Under the pieces are notes generated by a model. The model saw nothing but the letters and a program-made list of their open reading frames with translations. It did no database searches and was not told where the DNA came from. 64,000 bases of DNA from Eurosta solidaginis (lineage: Eukaryota > Arthropoda > Insecta > Diptera > Tephritidae), in contig NC_090324.1 in the NCBI RefSeq assembly GCF_040869045.1, forward strand, positions 51,613,346-51,677,345. The letters run 5' to 3'. Shown in pieces: positions 25,196-36,104 of this stretch. A program made the translations under genes and the position numbers. Numbering within the stretch: the first letter of the stretch is position 1; the number at the start of each line of letters is the position of its first letter.

Positions 25196-25440
25196 GGTTA
25201 AAACGTTTATATGGGCGCTCCAACTACTTCCGCCACCCCTTTCTTTATCCCCACTTCCATTCCTACTTCTACTCTAACTACCGGTAAAACCGTTAGGATG
25301 CAACCCGGTTTATACCTACATATATAAGTTGAATTTTCATTATATCTATATACACATGCATTTTTTAAATTTGTTTTTATTTAAAATATTTGTACATATG
25401 TGGGCGCTCCCACTACTGCCCCACCCCTCCTTTATGACTA
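24700..25440 (+). repeat. Direct repeat flanking part of the minisatellite
   Basis: GCATTTTTTAAATTTG followed by AATATTTGTACATAT and GGGCGCTCCCACTACTGCCC occurs near 24713-24780 and again near 25357-25430, about 645 bp apart, so a minisatellite segment with its AT-rich edge was duplicated. Confidence 0.7.
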
Positions 25441-25520
25441 CTATTCCTTCTTATACTGCTAACTCCCACCCCCACTTCTACAATTATTCCCACTCACTAT
25501 CACCCCCACTCCCACTCCCA

Positions 25521-26060
25521 GTGGGCTAATACCAGAGGGTGCAAGTACTATAGTGTACCGTATTCGCATTCGAAAAGACCTGCCCATATCTGCTCCCACT
25601 CCCAGTGGGCTAATACCAGAGGGTGCAAGTATCAGAGCGTACCGGATTCGTATTCGAAAAAGACCTGCCCATATCTGTAAAACTCTCCTAAACCTTCGCG
25701 GAGGATCAAGGGGTAAAAATTCGTTCCCGCCTGGCTAATACCAGAAGGAGCAAGTACCGTATCCGTAAAACTCCCTTAAAATATCGGGAGCAAGTTTTAT
25801 TGTTACAACAACAACCCTGGCCCAAGATACTAGGTTCGTCCCCCTGAGGGCTAAGGGGCTCAGAAAATTTCCGCGGCAGGCATGCCTGTCGTAAGAGGCT
25901 ACTAAAATCCACAGACCCGTAGGTTCAAGGGACCAAAATTCGTTCCCGCCTGCCTAATACCAGAAGGTGCAAGTATCGGATCGTACCAGATTCGTATTCG
26001 GTAAAGGCCTACCTTCGGGGAATAATTTTTGTTGTTACAGGAACAACATCCCAGGTTCGT
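25521..26060 (+). repeat. Tandem copies of a TAATACCAGAGGGTGCAAGT repeat
   Basis: The block (GTGGGC)TAATACCAGAGGGTGCAAGT plus a GTACCG-ATTCG-ATTCG tail occurs at about 25521 and 25603, with decayed copies near 25734 and 25955. A second block around ATTCGTTCCCGCCTG precedes the third and fourth copies (25718 and 25938). GGCATGCCTGTCGTAAGAGG at about 25878 is a motif I recall as dispersed in fly genomes. No coding function is evident. Confidence 0.65.
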
Positions 26061-26329
26061 ATCCTAGGGCAAGTAAAAAGGCTTTAGAAAATGTTTATTA
26101 TTATGTTTTCAAATAACTTGAATGCATTACCAAGAAAGGAAATTTTCATAAATGCATTACTAAAAACTGAAGCATGTAAAAATTTTCACTACCTTTGCAG
26201 ATTAGGCTCCATTATAGAACGACGATTATTACCGGATTATTTGAAATTATTTTCATGATCATTTCTGAAATATTTTCATGGGCATTTTGAAATAAATTTT
26301 GTTTCTTAATTTATTTTCAGTCATATATA
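26061..26329. promoter_or_regulatory. Upstream region of the Helitron gene
   Basis: AT-rich sequence ending in TTATTTTCAG just before the ATG at 26330, which would serve as a splice acceptor, so the true start could be further upstream. No canonical Helitron 5' edge was located here. Confidence 0.3.
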
Positions 26330-28690
26330 ATGCCACGACTTACAAGAAGAAGAGACAGGGATAGTAATAGTGAGAGACGTCCTAATGTTAACACATCTCT
26401 CGCATTGGTTGATAGTTTTAAGGGTGCTTTGAACGATGTACCTCCTAATTTTATTAGCTTTGATATTGGAAATATGGATTTACGTTGTGAGCATTGTAAT
26501 GCAATGCATTTCGAGAAAGAAATTACTGCAAGAAGCAGAAATTCCTTTTCGTTGTGTTGTCAAAAGGGAAAAGTAACTTTGGCACAGTTAACACAAAATC
26601 AGTTTTTCAATAATTTATATGAGGGTTTACGCTCCAATAACCTGGTTTTAAAGCGGAGATCAACAAATTACTTTGAAAATATACGTAGTTTCAATTCATC
26701 TTTTGCGATGGTTAGTTCTGAAGCAGAAATAGCAGAGAATGTTACGCAAGGTGCTTATTATGTTAAAATTCACAATATCTTTTATCATAGAGCTGGCCCT
26801 TTAACGCATGAGCAAAATGCTAGGTCGAATCCCTGCTATGCTCAGTTATATTTCTATGATGTTGATACCGCAAATACTTTTAGACTGAGAGAACCATCAA
26901 ATGCATTATGCGATAGAGGCTTGATGACAGAAATATCTGCCCAATTGAATCAAGTTAACCCTTTTGTTCGGTCTTTTATTTCCATGAAAGAACACTGTAG
27001 TTGACACGAAAATATATATAAGGAAATGTCTTTACTCATTACGGTTAATCGTGAGATGCCGAATATAGAGATGGGTAGATTTAATGATGCTCTTGCAACA
27101 GATGTTGCCGTGATATTTAGTACAACAGATGGTGAACTTCCATTTGATAGAAGGATGGTATCATTTTATAAAAGGAGTGGTACGGTAAAGAATATTTCCG
27201 TTTTAGATTCATCTTTGGATCCGCTGGCCTATCCACTACTATTTCCCAATGGAAACGGGGGATGGCATCCTGATATATTGCATAGCAGACGAAGTACGTC
27301 TACTTCAAGTCGAGCTAGAATTAAAACTACTATGCTTGAGTTCGCGTCATTTCGACTTGCGATCAGAGACGAATTCAGTCTTCTACATCATTCTAAAAAG
27401 CTTTATCTACAGTGCATTGTAGATATGTATGTTCGAGTTGAGGGAACAAGACTTAACTTTTTAAGACTTAATCAAGAAAACCTGAGGTGTGATGTTTTGT
27501 ATAACATAACAGATTATCTGATCACAAGTCCTCATAGTAATGGACATAAAAATATTGGAAGAAGAATTATTCTGCCATCTTCATTCATCGGCTCTCCCAG
27601 AAACATGTACCAAAACTATTTGGACGCTATGAATATAGTCCGCCATTTTGGTAAACCATCTCTGTTTATTACAATGACATGCAATCCAAATTGGCCAGAA
27701 ATTACCAGGAGTGTTGATTTCAATGAAACACCAAATTATCGCCCAGAAATTATAGTGCGCGTTTTCAGTGCGAAACTAAATGATTTAGTAAGCACAATAA
27801 CTACAAAAAAAGTTTTCGGTACTGTTGCTGCTTATATTTATGCAATAGAATTTCAAAAGAGAGGTTTGCCTCATACGCACATGTTGCTAACATTAGATGA
27901 AAGGGATAAACTTGAAGGTGTTAGTGATATAGACAAAGCCGTATGTGCGGAAATTCCTGACATTGAAATAAACCCAAAATTGCATGAATACGTTTGGAAA
28001 CATATGATGCATGGGCCATGTGGTGCTTTGAATGTTAACGCAGTGTGCATGAGAAATGGTAATTGTTCCAAGAGTTTTCCCAAAAATTTTTGCGAGTCCA
28101 CACGAGCAGAGGTGAATGGGTTTCCAATGTATAGAAGACGTGGTAATGGTGTTAGTGTTGATATTCATAGTGCGTCTCTTGATAACCGTTATTATGTACC
28201 ATATAATCCATATTTGCTTGCCAAATTTAATTGCCACATTAATGTTGAGGTTTGCTCAACGGTTAAAAGTGTGAAATACATTTATAAATATGTATATATA
28301 GGATATGACAGTGCAACTGTCAGGTTAGCTACTGAACACATTAATGCTGGTGAAGTAGACAATTGTGACGAGATTCAAAACTTTTTGAATGGACGTTACG
28401 TTGGTTCCACTGAAGCGGCTTGGCGAATTTTCCAATTCCCTATGCACTGTCAGTCCCATTCAATAACGCGACTTGACGTTCACTTACCGCAAAGACAAAA
28501 CGTTGTGTTTACTGATGGTCAGGCACAACGAGCTGTTCAGAGTTTGAGAAAAACCAGGTTTTTGGCATTTTTTCATTTGAATATTGAAGATCCTTCGGCA
28601 AATTCATATAAATTTTTAGAAATTCCATTGCATTATACTTGGGAAGATAAAACCAAGAAATGGAAAAAAGACTGCGAGGCGGTGATAAAA
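26330..28690 (+). pseudogene. Helitron replication initiator (Rep) half
   Basis: Rolling-circle replication initiator domain. The first 224 codons hold the Helitron N-terminal region with a Cys pattern (RCEHCNAMHFEKE, then SLCCQKGKV). A TGA at 27002-27004 interrupts the frame, but reading resumes in the same frame through 28711, so this is one substitution (probably CGA to TGA). In the second segment the HUH motif reads FQKRGLPHTHMLL (His residues at codons 283 and 285 counted from 27026), and the catalytic tyrosine motif reads YIYKYVY (codons 418-424). A conserved block AAWRIFQFPMHCQS follows near 28418. A one-base frameshift in the A-run at about 28663 shifts into the next frame. Catalytic residues are intact, so loss of function is recent. 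It continues directly into the helicase half. Confidence 0.8.
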
Positions 28691-30599
28691 CTATTGCTCG
28701 CATGTATGTAGTGTCGCCGAAGGATATTGAACTCTTCCATTTACGTTGGCTCCTTTTACATGTAACTGGGCCAAAATCATTTATGGACGTTCGAATATAT
28801 AATGAGGTTATATATAATACATTTGTGGAAGCGTGTCGTGCTAGGGGAATCACCTCAAATGATAACGAATGGCGCGAGTGCTTAGAAGAAGCGCGACAAT
28901 TTCATTCTCCTAAACAAATGCGTCACTTATTTGCTGCGATATGTGCGCTAAATGTTCCAGCAAATGATTTGGCGCTGTGGAATGAGTTTAAAAATTCACT
29001 TTCTGAAGATTTCCTGAGAGAAAGCGATGAAACATTTTCATTTAATCGTGGACTATTAGAAATCGAAGATGTGCTAACGTGACATGTCACAGCCTTGGAT
29101 TACCAGTGCCCACAGCAAATCCGGCTGTAACAGCTGCAGATGTTCCTCAAGCTGAAAATGAGCTAATTTTATTTGAAGACTATTACTCACGAGCAAACAA
29201 CGAGCAACGTACAATAATAGACCGCGTTATCCAGGAAATACAGTCTCATGATACTGGTTCTAATGTGTTCTGCGTTACTGCTCATGCAGGTTGCGGTAAA
29301 ACTTTTATGCAAACTGCTTTAATTCACACGTTGAATTCACTTAATCTTCCATGCATTGCGACTGCTTTTAGTGGCATAGCATCAACTCTTTTGATTGGTG
29401 GAAGAACAGTGCACAATGTGTTTAAATTACCCATTCCTGTTGTCGAAAATTCTGTACCGAATATCACCCCAAACAGTGCTCAAGGAAGATATATAAATTC
29501 AGCTGCGCTGATAATAATTGACGAAATTTCCATGTGCCCACTTTTAATTTTCAAAGCTATAGATAGACTACTGCGTGATTTGTGTTCCGATGAAAATGAT
29601 AAATGCAAGCTGTTTGCTGAGAAAACAATACTTTTTTGTGGCGATTTTAGACAAATTCTACCCGTTGTTCCTCATGGATCACGTGCTGTTTTGGTTGAAA
29701 ACTGTATTATTAGTTGGAATGAATTTGCTTCTTTTCATCATGAAACATTAAACCAAAACATGAGAGCATTACCACACGAGCTGCAGTTTGTAGAATTTTT
29801 AAAGCAAATTGGTGATGGTCAAACACCTTTAAATCCACAGTTTGGAGATAATGTCATTGATATACCACAGCAATTAGTGGGAAATGAAGATAACCTAATT
29901 GCTAACGTATTTGGAAATATTGAAGAAAATTTATTGTCAGATCAAGTTGTGAGTTCTGTAATTTTAGCAGCAACCTATGAGGACTGCCCCTGGTTAATAA
30001 TGACATAATTAATCGCATACCTGGTTCATTCAAATCATATAATAGTTTTGATAAAATTATTTGCGACGATGAAAGAGAAGTCAATAATTATCCCACTGAA
30101 TTCCCTCAATGTGAGCGGACTTCCACCGCTTTCACTGAAGCTTAATTGCGTCGTGCTGCTCATTCGAAACCTTAATACCAAGGATGCCTTAGTGAACGGG
30201 ACACGAATGAGGGTTAAGTGCCTTCACAACAACGCCATTGATTGTGAAGTTTTAACCGGATATTCAAAAGGCAAACGAATTCTTATTCCGCGCATCAAAT
30301 TAACTTATTCAGGAACCATATTACCCTTTAATTTCCAACGGACCCAGTTTCCAGTAATACCATCTTTCGCAATGACCATAAATAAGTCGCAAGGTCAAAC
30401 GTTTGAAAAAATTGGAATTTTATTGAGGCGGCCTGTATTTACACATGGGTAATTATACGTAGCTGCAAGTAGAGTCAGGTCCTTTGACATTCTAAAGTTT
30501 TATTTAAGCGAACATAATAATCAAGGTCACTTAGCTGGCGATGAAAGGGTATTCTCGAAAAATATTGTTTTCTCCGAAGTTATAAATGCAAACTGCTAA
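28660..30599 (+). pseudogene. Helitron PIF1-like helicase half
   Basis: A 5'-to-3' DNA helicase of superfamily 1B fused to Rep in Helitrons. Codons 28660-29082 give the linker (RLRGGDKTIARMYVV, then FHLRWLLLHV). A one-base shift at about 29080 leads into the helicase core: Walker A AHAGCGKT (codons 68-75 from 29079), Walker B IIIDEIS (near codon 148), motif III CGDFRQILPVV and motif IV LNQNMRAL. Shifts near 29985 and 30105 follow, then SFAMTINKSQGQTFEKIG (motif V/VI region) at about 30360-30417. A TAA at 30450, probably from CAA, interrupts just before LYVAASRVRS, and the protein would end at TAA 30597-30599. All core motifs are readable. The family call is firm; activity is excluded by the lesions unless they are assembly errors. 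Confidence 0.8.
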
Positions 30600-31123
30600 A
30601 TGTAAGCAATGCAAATCCATGAACTTAAATTCGCGTTAACTGAGAAAAGTTTTTAAAACATTTGCATATAGACGAAGTAATGTATCTAAGTATAGATTTA
30701 TGGCGTCTCTCCTTTACTCTTTTTCCCTTTTATTCTTGCGAAATTGGCAGTACTCGAGGTTAGTTAAAATCAAGATATTCTTCAATACTGTGTAAAATTA
30801 TATTTTAAATGTTTCATATTGCAGTTATATATGGCTTGGTGATAAGTGTATATATGCACTTAAAAATTTTATTTAATTACATTTGGTCTATTCACGAAAG
30901 CGTGCTTATTAGGTTATTTGCTTATGTGGTTATATTTTTCGCAAATAATTTTTAAACAAATAAATTGATAATCATGCTGACGAAAAGAGACCAGTAATGT
31001 TAAATATGTATATATTTGTTGTTGTGTTAAGTTTTTAATTTATTTATATTTACTTATTTTATTATTTGTGAATTACCTGTTACACTTTATTTTATCTGGA
31101 ATATTTTATTTAAAATGTTTGTC

Positions 31124-31156
<33 letters not shown>

Positions 31157-31170
31157 TATATTATATTTAT
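30600..31170. other. Helitron 3' flank with TA microsatellite
   Basis: AT-rich and non-coding, with a (TA)n run at about 31123-31165. A Helitron terminus is expected in this region but I could not identify the hairpin plus CTRR end. Confidence 0.5.
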
Positions 31171-31483
31171 ATGTAGTTTATATGGGTGATATAGGCCTAC
31201 TGGGGAACCGAGCACCCAAAACTAACTTCGGTAACGCGCCAACTGCGTACCTCCCGGGTGGTGTGGAAAAAGCAAATTTTCAATTCAATTTCAAGGCATT
31301 TCACCATAATTCAATGTCAATTTCATTTGATTGAACATATTTTTTAATTGTTTAAGGAGCTCCATACCAAAACGTATATATTACATTTGAAATGTAATTT
31401 AAGGAAATACAATCAAAAAGTATAACGTCTTAGGTCAAAAACAAATTTTTAATGGAAACTTTAAGTAGGTTAGACCAGTTGGT
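31171..31483 (+). repeat. Unclassified dispersed repeat, copy 1
   Basis: It starts ATGTAGTTTATAT and contains CTACTGGGGAACCGAGCACC, then an unusually GC-rich block ending TACCTCCCGGGTGGTGTGG, then TTAAGGAGCTCCATACCAAA and TAACGTCTTAGGTCAAA. It matches the copy at 32050-32367 over about 310 bp. No ORF is convincing. Family unknown. Confidence 0.75.
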
Positions 31484-32049
31484 TTTAAAAATAAAATAAA
31501 ATAAAATATCAGAAAACATCTCAATATTACTATCTGCAAATTAGACATCCCCACATTGGAATTCTCACATTAAATATCCGAGCATTAGAATCTTCATATT
31601 ACCACAATGATAACATTAAATCGCGGAAAAAATTTAAGCGCATTTATTGCGTTTTGATATGGAACTGCTTATTCCCTTCATTTAATTTTTTTGCACTTTA
31701 AGTACTTTATTTTTTTGCTTTTATTTTAAATTTGTTTAGAAAACTCTGATTTTGTTTTCCATTACATACTTTTTTTATATTTTTATTTCATTTTTTATGA
31801 AGGTATCCTCTATTCTATTCGAAATTTTCGTTTTCGTTTACATATTAAATATGTATTTATAATTAATTTAATTAATTATAATTTTATTTGATTAATTATA
31901 AATACATATGTAATAGTAAAGCGCCGATTACATACCTAACCGGTGGTGTGAAATATGTTAAATTCCTTTAGCACATTTCTTCGTTCTTAACTAAAAATTC
32001 GTGTTTTTTGTATTATGACGCTATTGAAGTAAATGGGCGATATATGTAT
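31484..32049. other. Spacer between the two repeat copies
   Basis: AT-rich and non-coding. At about 31918-31957 a short decayed echo of the GC-rich block (GCGCC, TACCTAACCGGTGGTGTG) suggests a third, truncated copy. Confidence 0.45.
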
Positions 32050-32367
32050 ATGTAGTTTATATTGGTGATATAGACCTACTGGGGAACCGAGCACCCAAAA
32101 TTAACTTCGGTAGGGCGCCAACGGCGTATCTCCCGGGCGGTGTGGAAAAAGCAAATTTTCAATTCAATTTAAAGTAATTTCACCACAATTCTATGTAAAT
32201 TTCATTTGATTTTACATATTTGTTATATTATTTTAAGGAGCTCCATACCAAAACTTATAATTACATTTGAAAAGTTTGTAGAAAATTTAAGAAAATACAA
32301 TCAAAGATTATAACGTCTTAGGTCAAATTCAAATTTTAATGAGAACTTTAAATAAGATAGATCAGTT
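32050..32367 (+). repeat. Unclassified dispersed repeat, copy 2
   Basis: Direct repeat of 31171-31483, with TATCTCCCGGGCGGTGTGG in the GC-rich block and the same TAACGTCTTAGGTCAAA tail. The copies are 879 bp apart. Confidence 0.75.
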
Positions 32368-32485
32368 TGCTATATTTCCACTCACTGCTCAACTATTACC
32401 GCATTATTGCACTACCCCAACACAGTTGAAAAAAATACAAGTTGGTCGAATTTCGATCACGGGCGATACTAGTAATAATTAATAT

Positions 32486-32853
32486 CGGCGGCCACCGTGG
32501 TGTGATGGTAGCGTGCTCCGCCTACCACACCGTATGCCCTGGGTTCGCGCCCCGGGCAAAGCAACATCAAAATTTTAGAAATAAGGTTTTTCAACTAGAA
32601 GAAAATTTTTCTAAGCGGGGTCGCCCCTCGGCAGTGTTTGGCAAGCGCTCCGGGTGTATTTCTGCCATGAAAAGCTCTCAGTGAAAACTTATCTGCCTTG
32701 CAGATGCCGTTCGGAGTCGGCATAAAACATGTAGGTCCCGTCCGGCTAATTTGTAGGGAAAATCAAGAGGAGCACGACGCAAATTGGAAGAGAAGCTCCG
32801 CCAGAGATCTCTTCGGAGGTTATCGCGCCTTACATTTATTTTTTTTTTTTTTT
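32486..32853 (+). mobile_element. tRNA-derived SINE
   Basis: The first ~75 bp look like a tRNA: an A-box-like TGGTGTGATGGTAGCG near 32498 and a B-box-like GGGTTCGCGCCCC near 32541, the internal RNA polymerase III promoter. A body follows with GCGGGGTCGCCCCTCGGCAG, TCTGCCTTGCAGATGCCG and GGAGGTTATCGCGCC, ending in a long T run at about 32838-32853. The acceptor stem is not complete and the sequence runs far beyond a tRNA, so it is a SINE and not a tRNA gene. From memory very similar sequences are common in higher flies. Body sequence looks little decayed, implying fairly recent insertion. No clear target-site duplication. Confidence 0.75.
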
Positions 32854-35289
32854 AAATAAAATAATTTACAGATACAATCTGTGTTTTATAAAAATTTTTT
32901 AAAGTCAAGAATTTGATTACTCTTCTACTACTTCTACAACAATTTCAGTTCTTAACACATAAAAGTTAGTTATGAAATAATACAACATTAGCTTAATTCA
33001 CAAAAGCCCTAACCATTAAGTTTTTCGGAACTTCGTTTTTCGCAGATTTTGGTATGATATCTTATATATTATTTCTAATTGCTGTTTTTAATGACGGGTC
33101 CCTTTTTCGCTCTTATTTGGCAAATCTATTTGGAAAATATATAGTCGGGCTATTAGCGAGCTTTAGGCAATTTCGGTCGTAGTGCTTTTGTTTAGCTATG
33201 TTTTATTAAAATAATTTGTTAAAAATAAACGATTGTGAGCACACAAAAAATATATTTGTACTATGGTACTATTGCGAATATTTGCACTGTATTACCGGCA
33301 GTTGCTACCATACGCCAGATGATTCATAGAACAGCTGATTTCTATTTATATTTGAGAAGAAATTCTTTTATATTCGTTGCGCATGATGCGTACGGGTCCG
33401 ACACGTATTATATATTTTTGTTTCTCCTGTTCAGTTTTAAATTTGTTACGATATGTATAGAGGCAAATCCCAAATGAGATCCACCACGAATGGAAAATAA
33501 ATATGGTCAGAATTTATTTCTATCACATCGTATTAAAAGTAAAAATATGTTTGATGGAAAAAAGTTGGTTTATAGTCTTTTCTTGTCCCGTTCAGACAGA
33601 TATGACTTCAAAAAAAAGGCTTTATCGGTTTTGCAGTTTGACAAAAAAATATAATGCCTCTTCTTTATATTACTGCGTTGTTCAACCCAGATCTATATAC
33701 TTGCTCTTATTTACAATTTTGTATATGTACTTTTATTTAGCATTAAAAAAAAGTGTAATAGCGATTTCACACAGAAACTGCATCGAATCACAATTTTGTT
33801 TAATGAAATAATTAAGATCACGTTTACACAGAGGGCAAGTTGTTTCATTAAGCAGCCTTAAAAAATATTATGTTTTTAGAAAAAATTGTCAAAATGGATA
33901 GCAGCTGTTTCTTCCTTTACAATTAAGGTAATCAAAATAAAATGCATGCGCAACTGCTCAAAGATGTTGCACCTATACAAATATGTGCCATTTTTTGAAT
34001 AAGCCATATATTATATATATATATTATCTTTTCCTGAAAATGCAGCTTTTTTGGCGTTTTTCTATTTTTACTAAATTATTGAAAATAATTGATTTTTAAC
34101 TGTCATTTGTAACATTGACAATAAAATCTGATCCATCAAGCAAAACGTGCTCGATTTCTGACTTCATTAGGCATTCAAAAAAGTTATAATGAAATAATTA
34201 GGAATTTGTATTTTTTACGGAAGATTGAGTTCAGTAAGTAAGGGCTTTAACGTAGAAAAACTCACTAATTATTTCATTTACCCCCTGAGTGAAATGATGA
34301 ATTTTTCCCAAACTCGTTTTTATACTCTCGCACCTGTCCCCAAAATTCAACTGTGGAACCTGTGTTATCCCATTCGTGTATATACAATTTGTAATGGTTC
34401 GAGTGGGTCGTTTAGGGCAGCATATAGCATAGCATCTTTTGTCTGCATGCGAACTTAGAAAAGAATGTTTCTGAAATAAAAAGCAAACACCCAGAGCAAA
34501 GGATGCTAGCGTTATCAACTCATATTTTTAACATCCAGCTCAAATACATTCGATGTTCTTGAATATACACCAAACTGGCTTTCTAGATCTTCCAATATTT
34601 TGCAAAAAAGCCAAAAATAACTAAAAAAAAAATTCTGAAAAAAGCTTTAAAAAAAGCTAAACGGAGGAAAAAAGCTAAATCTAGCTTGAAAAAAGCTAAA
34701 ATGGCAACACTGATTCAAAGTGACCTCTATAGTGATTCGAATATTTGTACTTTATGCGTGCGGTACACCTGATCAATGGGGACAAGATCTGCTGGAAGAG
34801 GGATACCAGTATCGATTTGGGTAAAAAGCGACCCTGCTATATGGTTATCTAACTACCTCGCTGAATTACGCATAACTCTGCGGTTCGACGCTAACAGCAC
34901 AAGACCTCCCGCAATGGTTCTTATCCTCATTTTCCTTATCTTCAACGCCGACGTGGGAATCGAAATAACTGAATAACTTGGCTATATCTGTTAATAACGC
35001 ATTCACAAAAAATACTTAAAAAATCAAACAAAAGATTAAAGCACAAATAAAGCAATCAGGCTGCAAATTTATAGATGCGCTTCAAAATTATGCTTTCGAT
35101 TCAAAAAAATCACAAACCCAAACTTACAAATATATATAAATATATACCTAGGGAATATTCAAAGAATAAAAATTTAAAAAAAGTAATAATAATGCAAAAC
35201 TCAACTGTTGTATAACTAAAACTACCCTGCCAACCAACTTTCTGCCATTTTCACGTCGAATTCAAACACAATTTCATATTTTTGTAAAA
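32854..35289. other. 2.4 kb without a recognisable gene
   Basis: AT-rich. Open stretches at 33235-33477, 33503-33811, 34225-34458 and 34776-34976 lack domain signatures and splice context, and I do not call them. An A-rich AAAAAAGCT-type repeat at about 34600-34695 ends in GGCAACACTG, the inverse of a motif near 4371. Confidence 0.5.
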
Positions 35290-35690
35290 AATGCATGAGC
35301 CATGTAATTATTTCCCGGAATTCTGGGGGTGCTTTGGTACGTTGTTATCGAGTTAGCAAAGCACCGCATAGAAAAAGCGATAGAAACAAGATATCGAAAC
35401 CGGACTTTTGGCACAATTTACTGTGATTTTGCTGGGAAAGAATAAATTTTACCGTGTAATTATTTCTCGGATTTTAGGGTGATTTGTTAAGTTGACATCA
35501 AGTGCATTGCTAAGTTGCCATTAAGTTAGCAAAACACCCCCTGGAAAACGGTGCTAGAAACAAGATATCGAAACCGGACTCGCGGTACAATTTGCCGCCA
35601 TTTTGCTGGGAAGGAATACAGTTTTCCGTGTAATTATTTTCCGGAATTTTGGTATGTACTCGTGAAGTTGGAATCTTAGCATATAGGTGT
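35290..35690. repeat. Imperfect tandem repeat, period roughly 155-175 bp
   Basis: The block GTGTAATTATTT-C-GG (CATGTAATTATTTCCCGG in copy 1) recurs near 35300, 35454 and 35628. Between them AAACAAGATATCGAAACCGG recurs near 35384 and 35558. The third copy is cut off by the inverted-end element at 35726. Confidence 0.65.
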
Positions 35691-36104
35691 ACGTATAGAA
35701 ATCTAATATTTTTAAAGCGCGAAGTACACTCAGAGAAAAACGCCGTTTTAAAATCCAGCACCACCGGACTCAATTCAAGCTCTTCATGTTCTTACTTTTT
35801 TGTTCTAGAAAAACGAACCACATGTTCTTAAAACAAAAACCTTGTTCTTGAACTGGCACCATTTTCTTGAAAAGAGAACGGCTGGTCTTAAATTATGAAC
35901 AAATGTTCTTTTAATGAGAACGAATGTCCTTAAATTAAATACAATGTTCTTAATTAAGTACAAGAAAAAAAACGGTACAATTCGTGTGCACTACAATGTT
36001 AAATACAACAATTGGCAGAAGCTATCAAGCAGTTGTAGTAGCCCAGCGACTATGATATTGCGGTTGCGATCGTGTGGTGCAAGTTCGATCACCGTCAGAC
36101 TCTG

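Larger units (their letters stand above)
26330..30599 (+). mobile_element. Autonomous Helitron body, recently disabled
   Basis: A complete Rep-helicase coding region lies in one orientation with only about six lesions: an in-frame TGA (27002), frameshifts near 28663, 29080, 29985 and 30105, and an in-frame TAA (30450). The order is N-terminal Cys-rich domain, HUH Rep with tyrosine motif, linker, and PIF1-like helicase. Without an OTU or endonuclease extension it resembles ordinary insect Helitrons. Termini were not identified: neither a TC edge upstream nor a hairpin plus CTRR downstream could be placed. Whether it mobilised the 1.09-kb repeat nearby is unknown. Confidence 0.75.

Noticed and set aside
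24726..25201. Pro/Leu/Thr-rich ORFs of about 150 residues in two frames and a Gly-rich ORF opposite
   Set aside because: A C/T-rich minisatellite opens several frames at once, which is not evidence for a gene.
32490..32565. Possible tRNA gene
   Set aside because: Only A- and B-box-like parts are tRNA-like and the sequence continues into a SINE body, so it is a SINE head.
33235..33811. Two plus-strand ORFs of 80 and 102 residues
   Set aside because: No family resemblance and AT-rich codon content; they are probably chance frames in non-coding DNA.
34776..34976. 66-residue ORF starting MGTRSAGRG
   Set aside because: No domain, no splice or polyadenylation context, and chance length.
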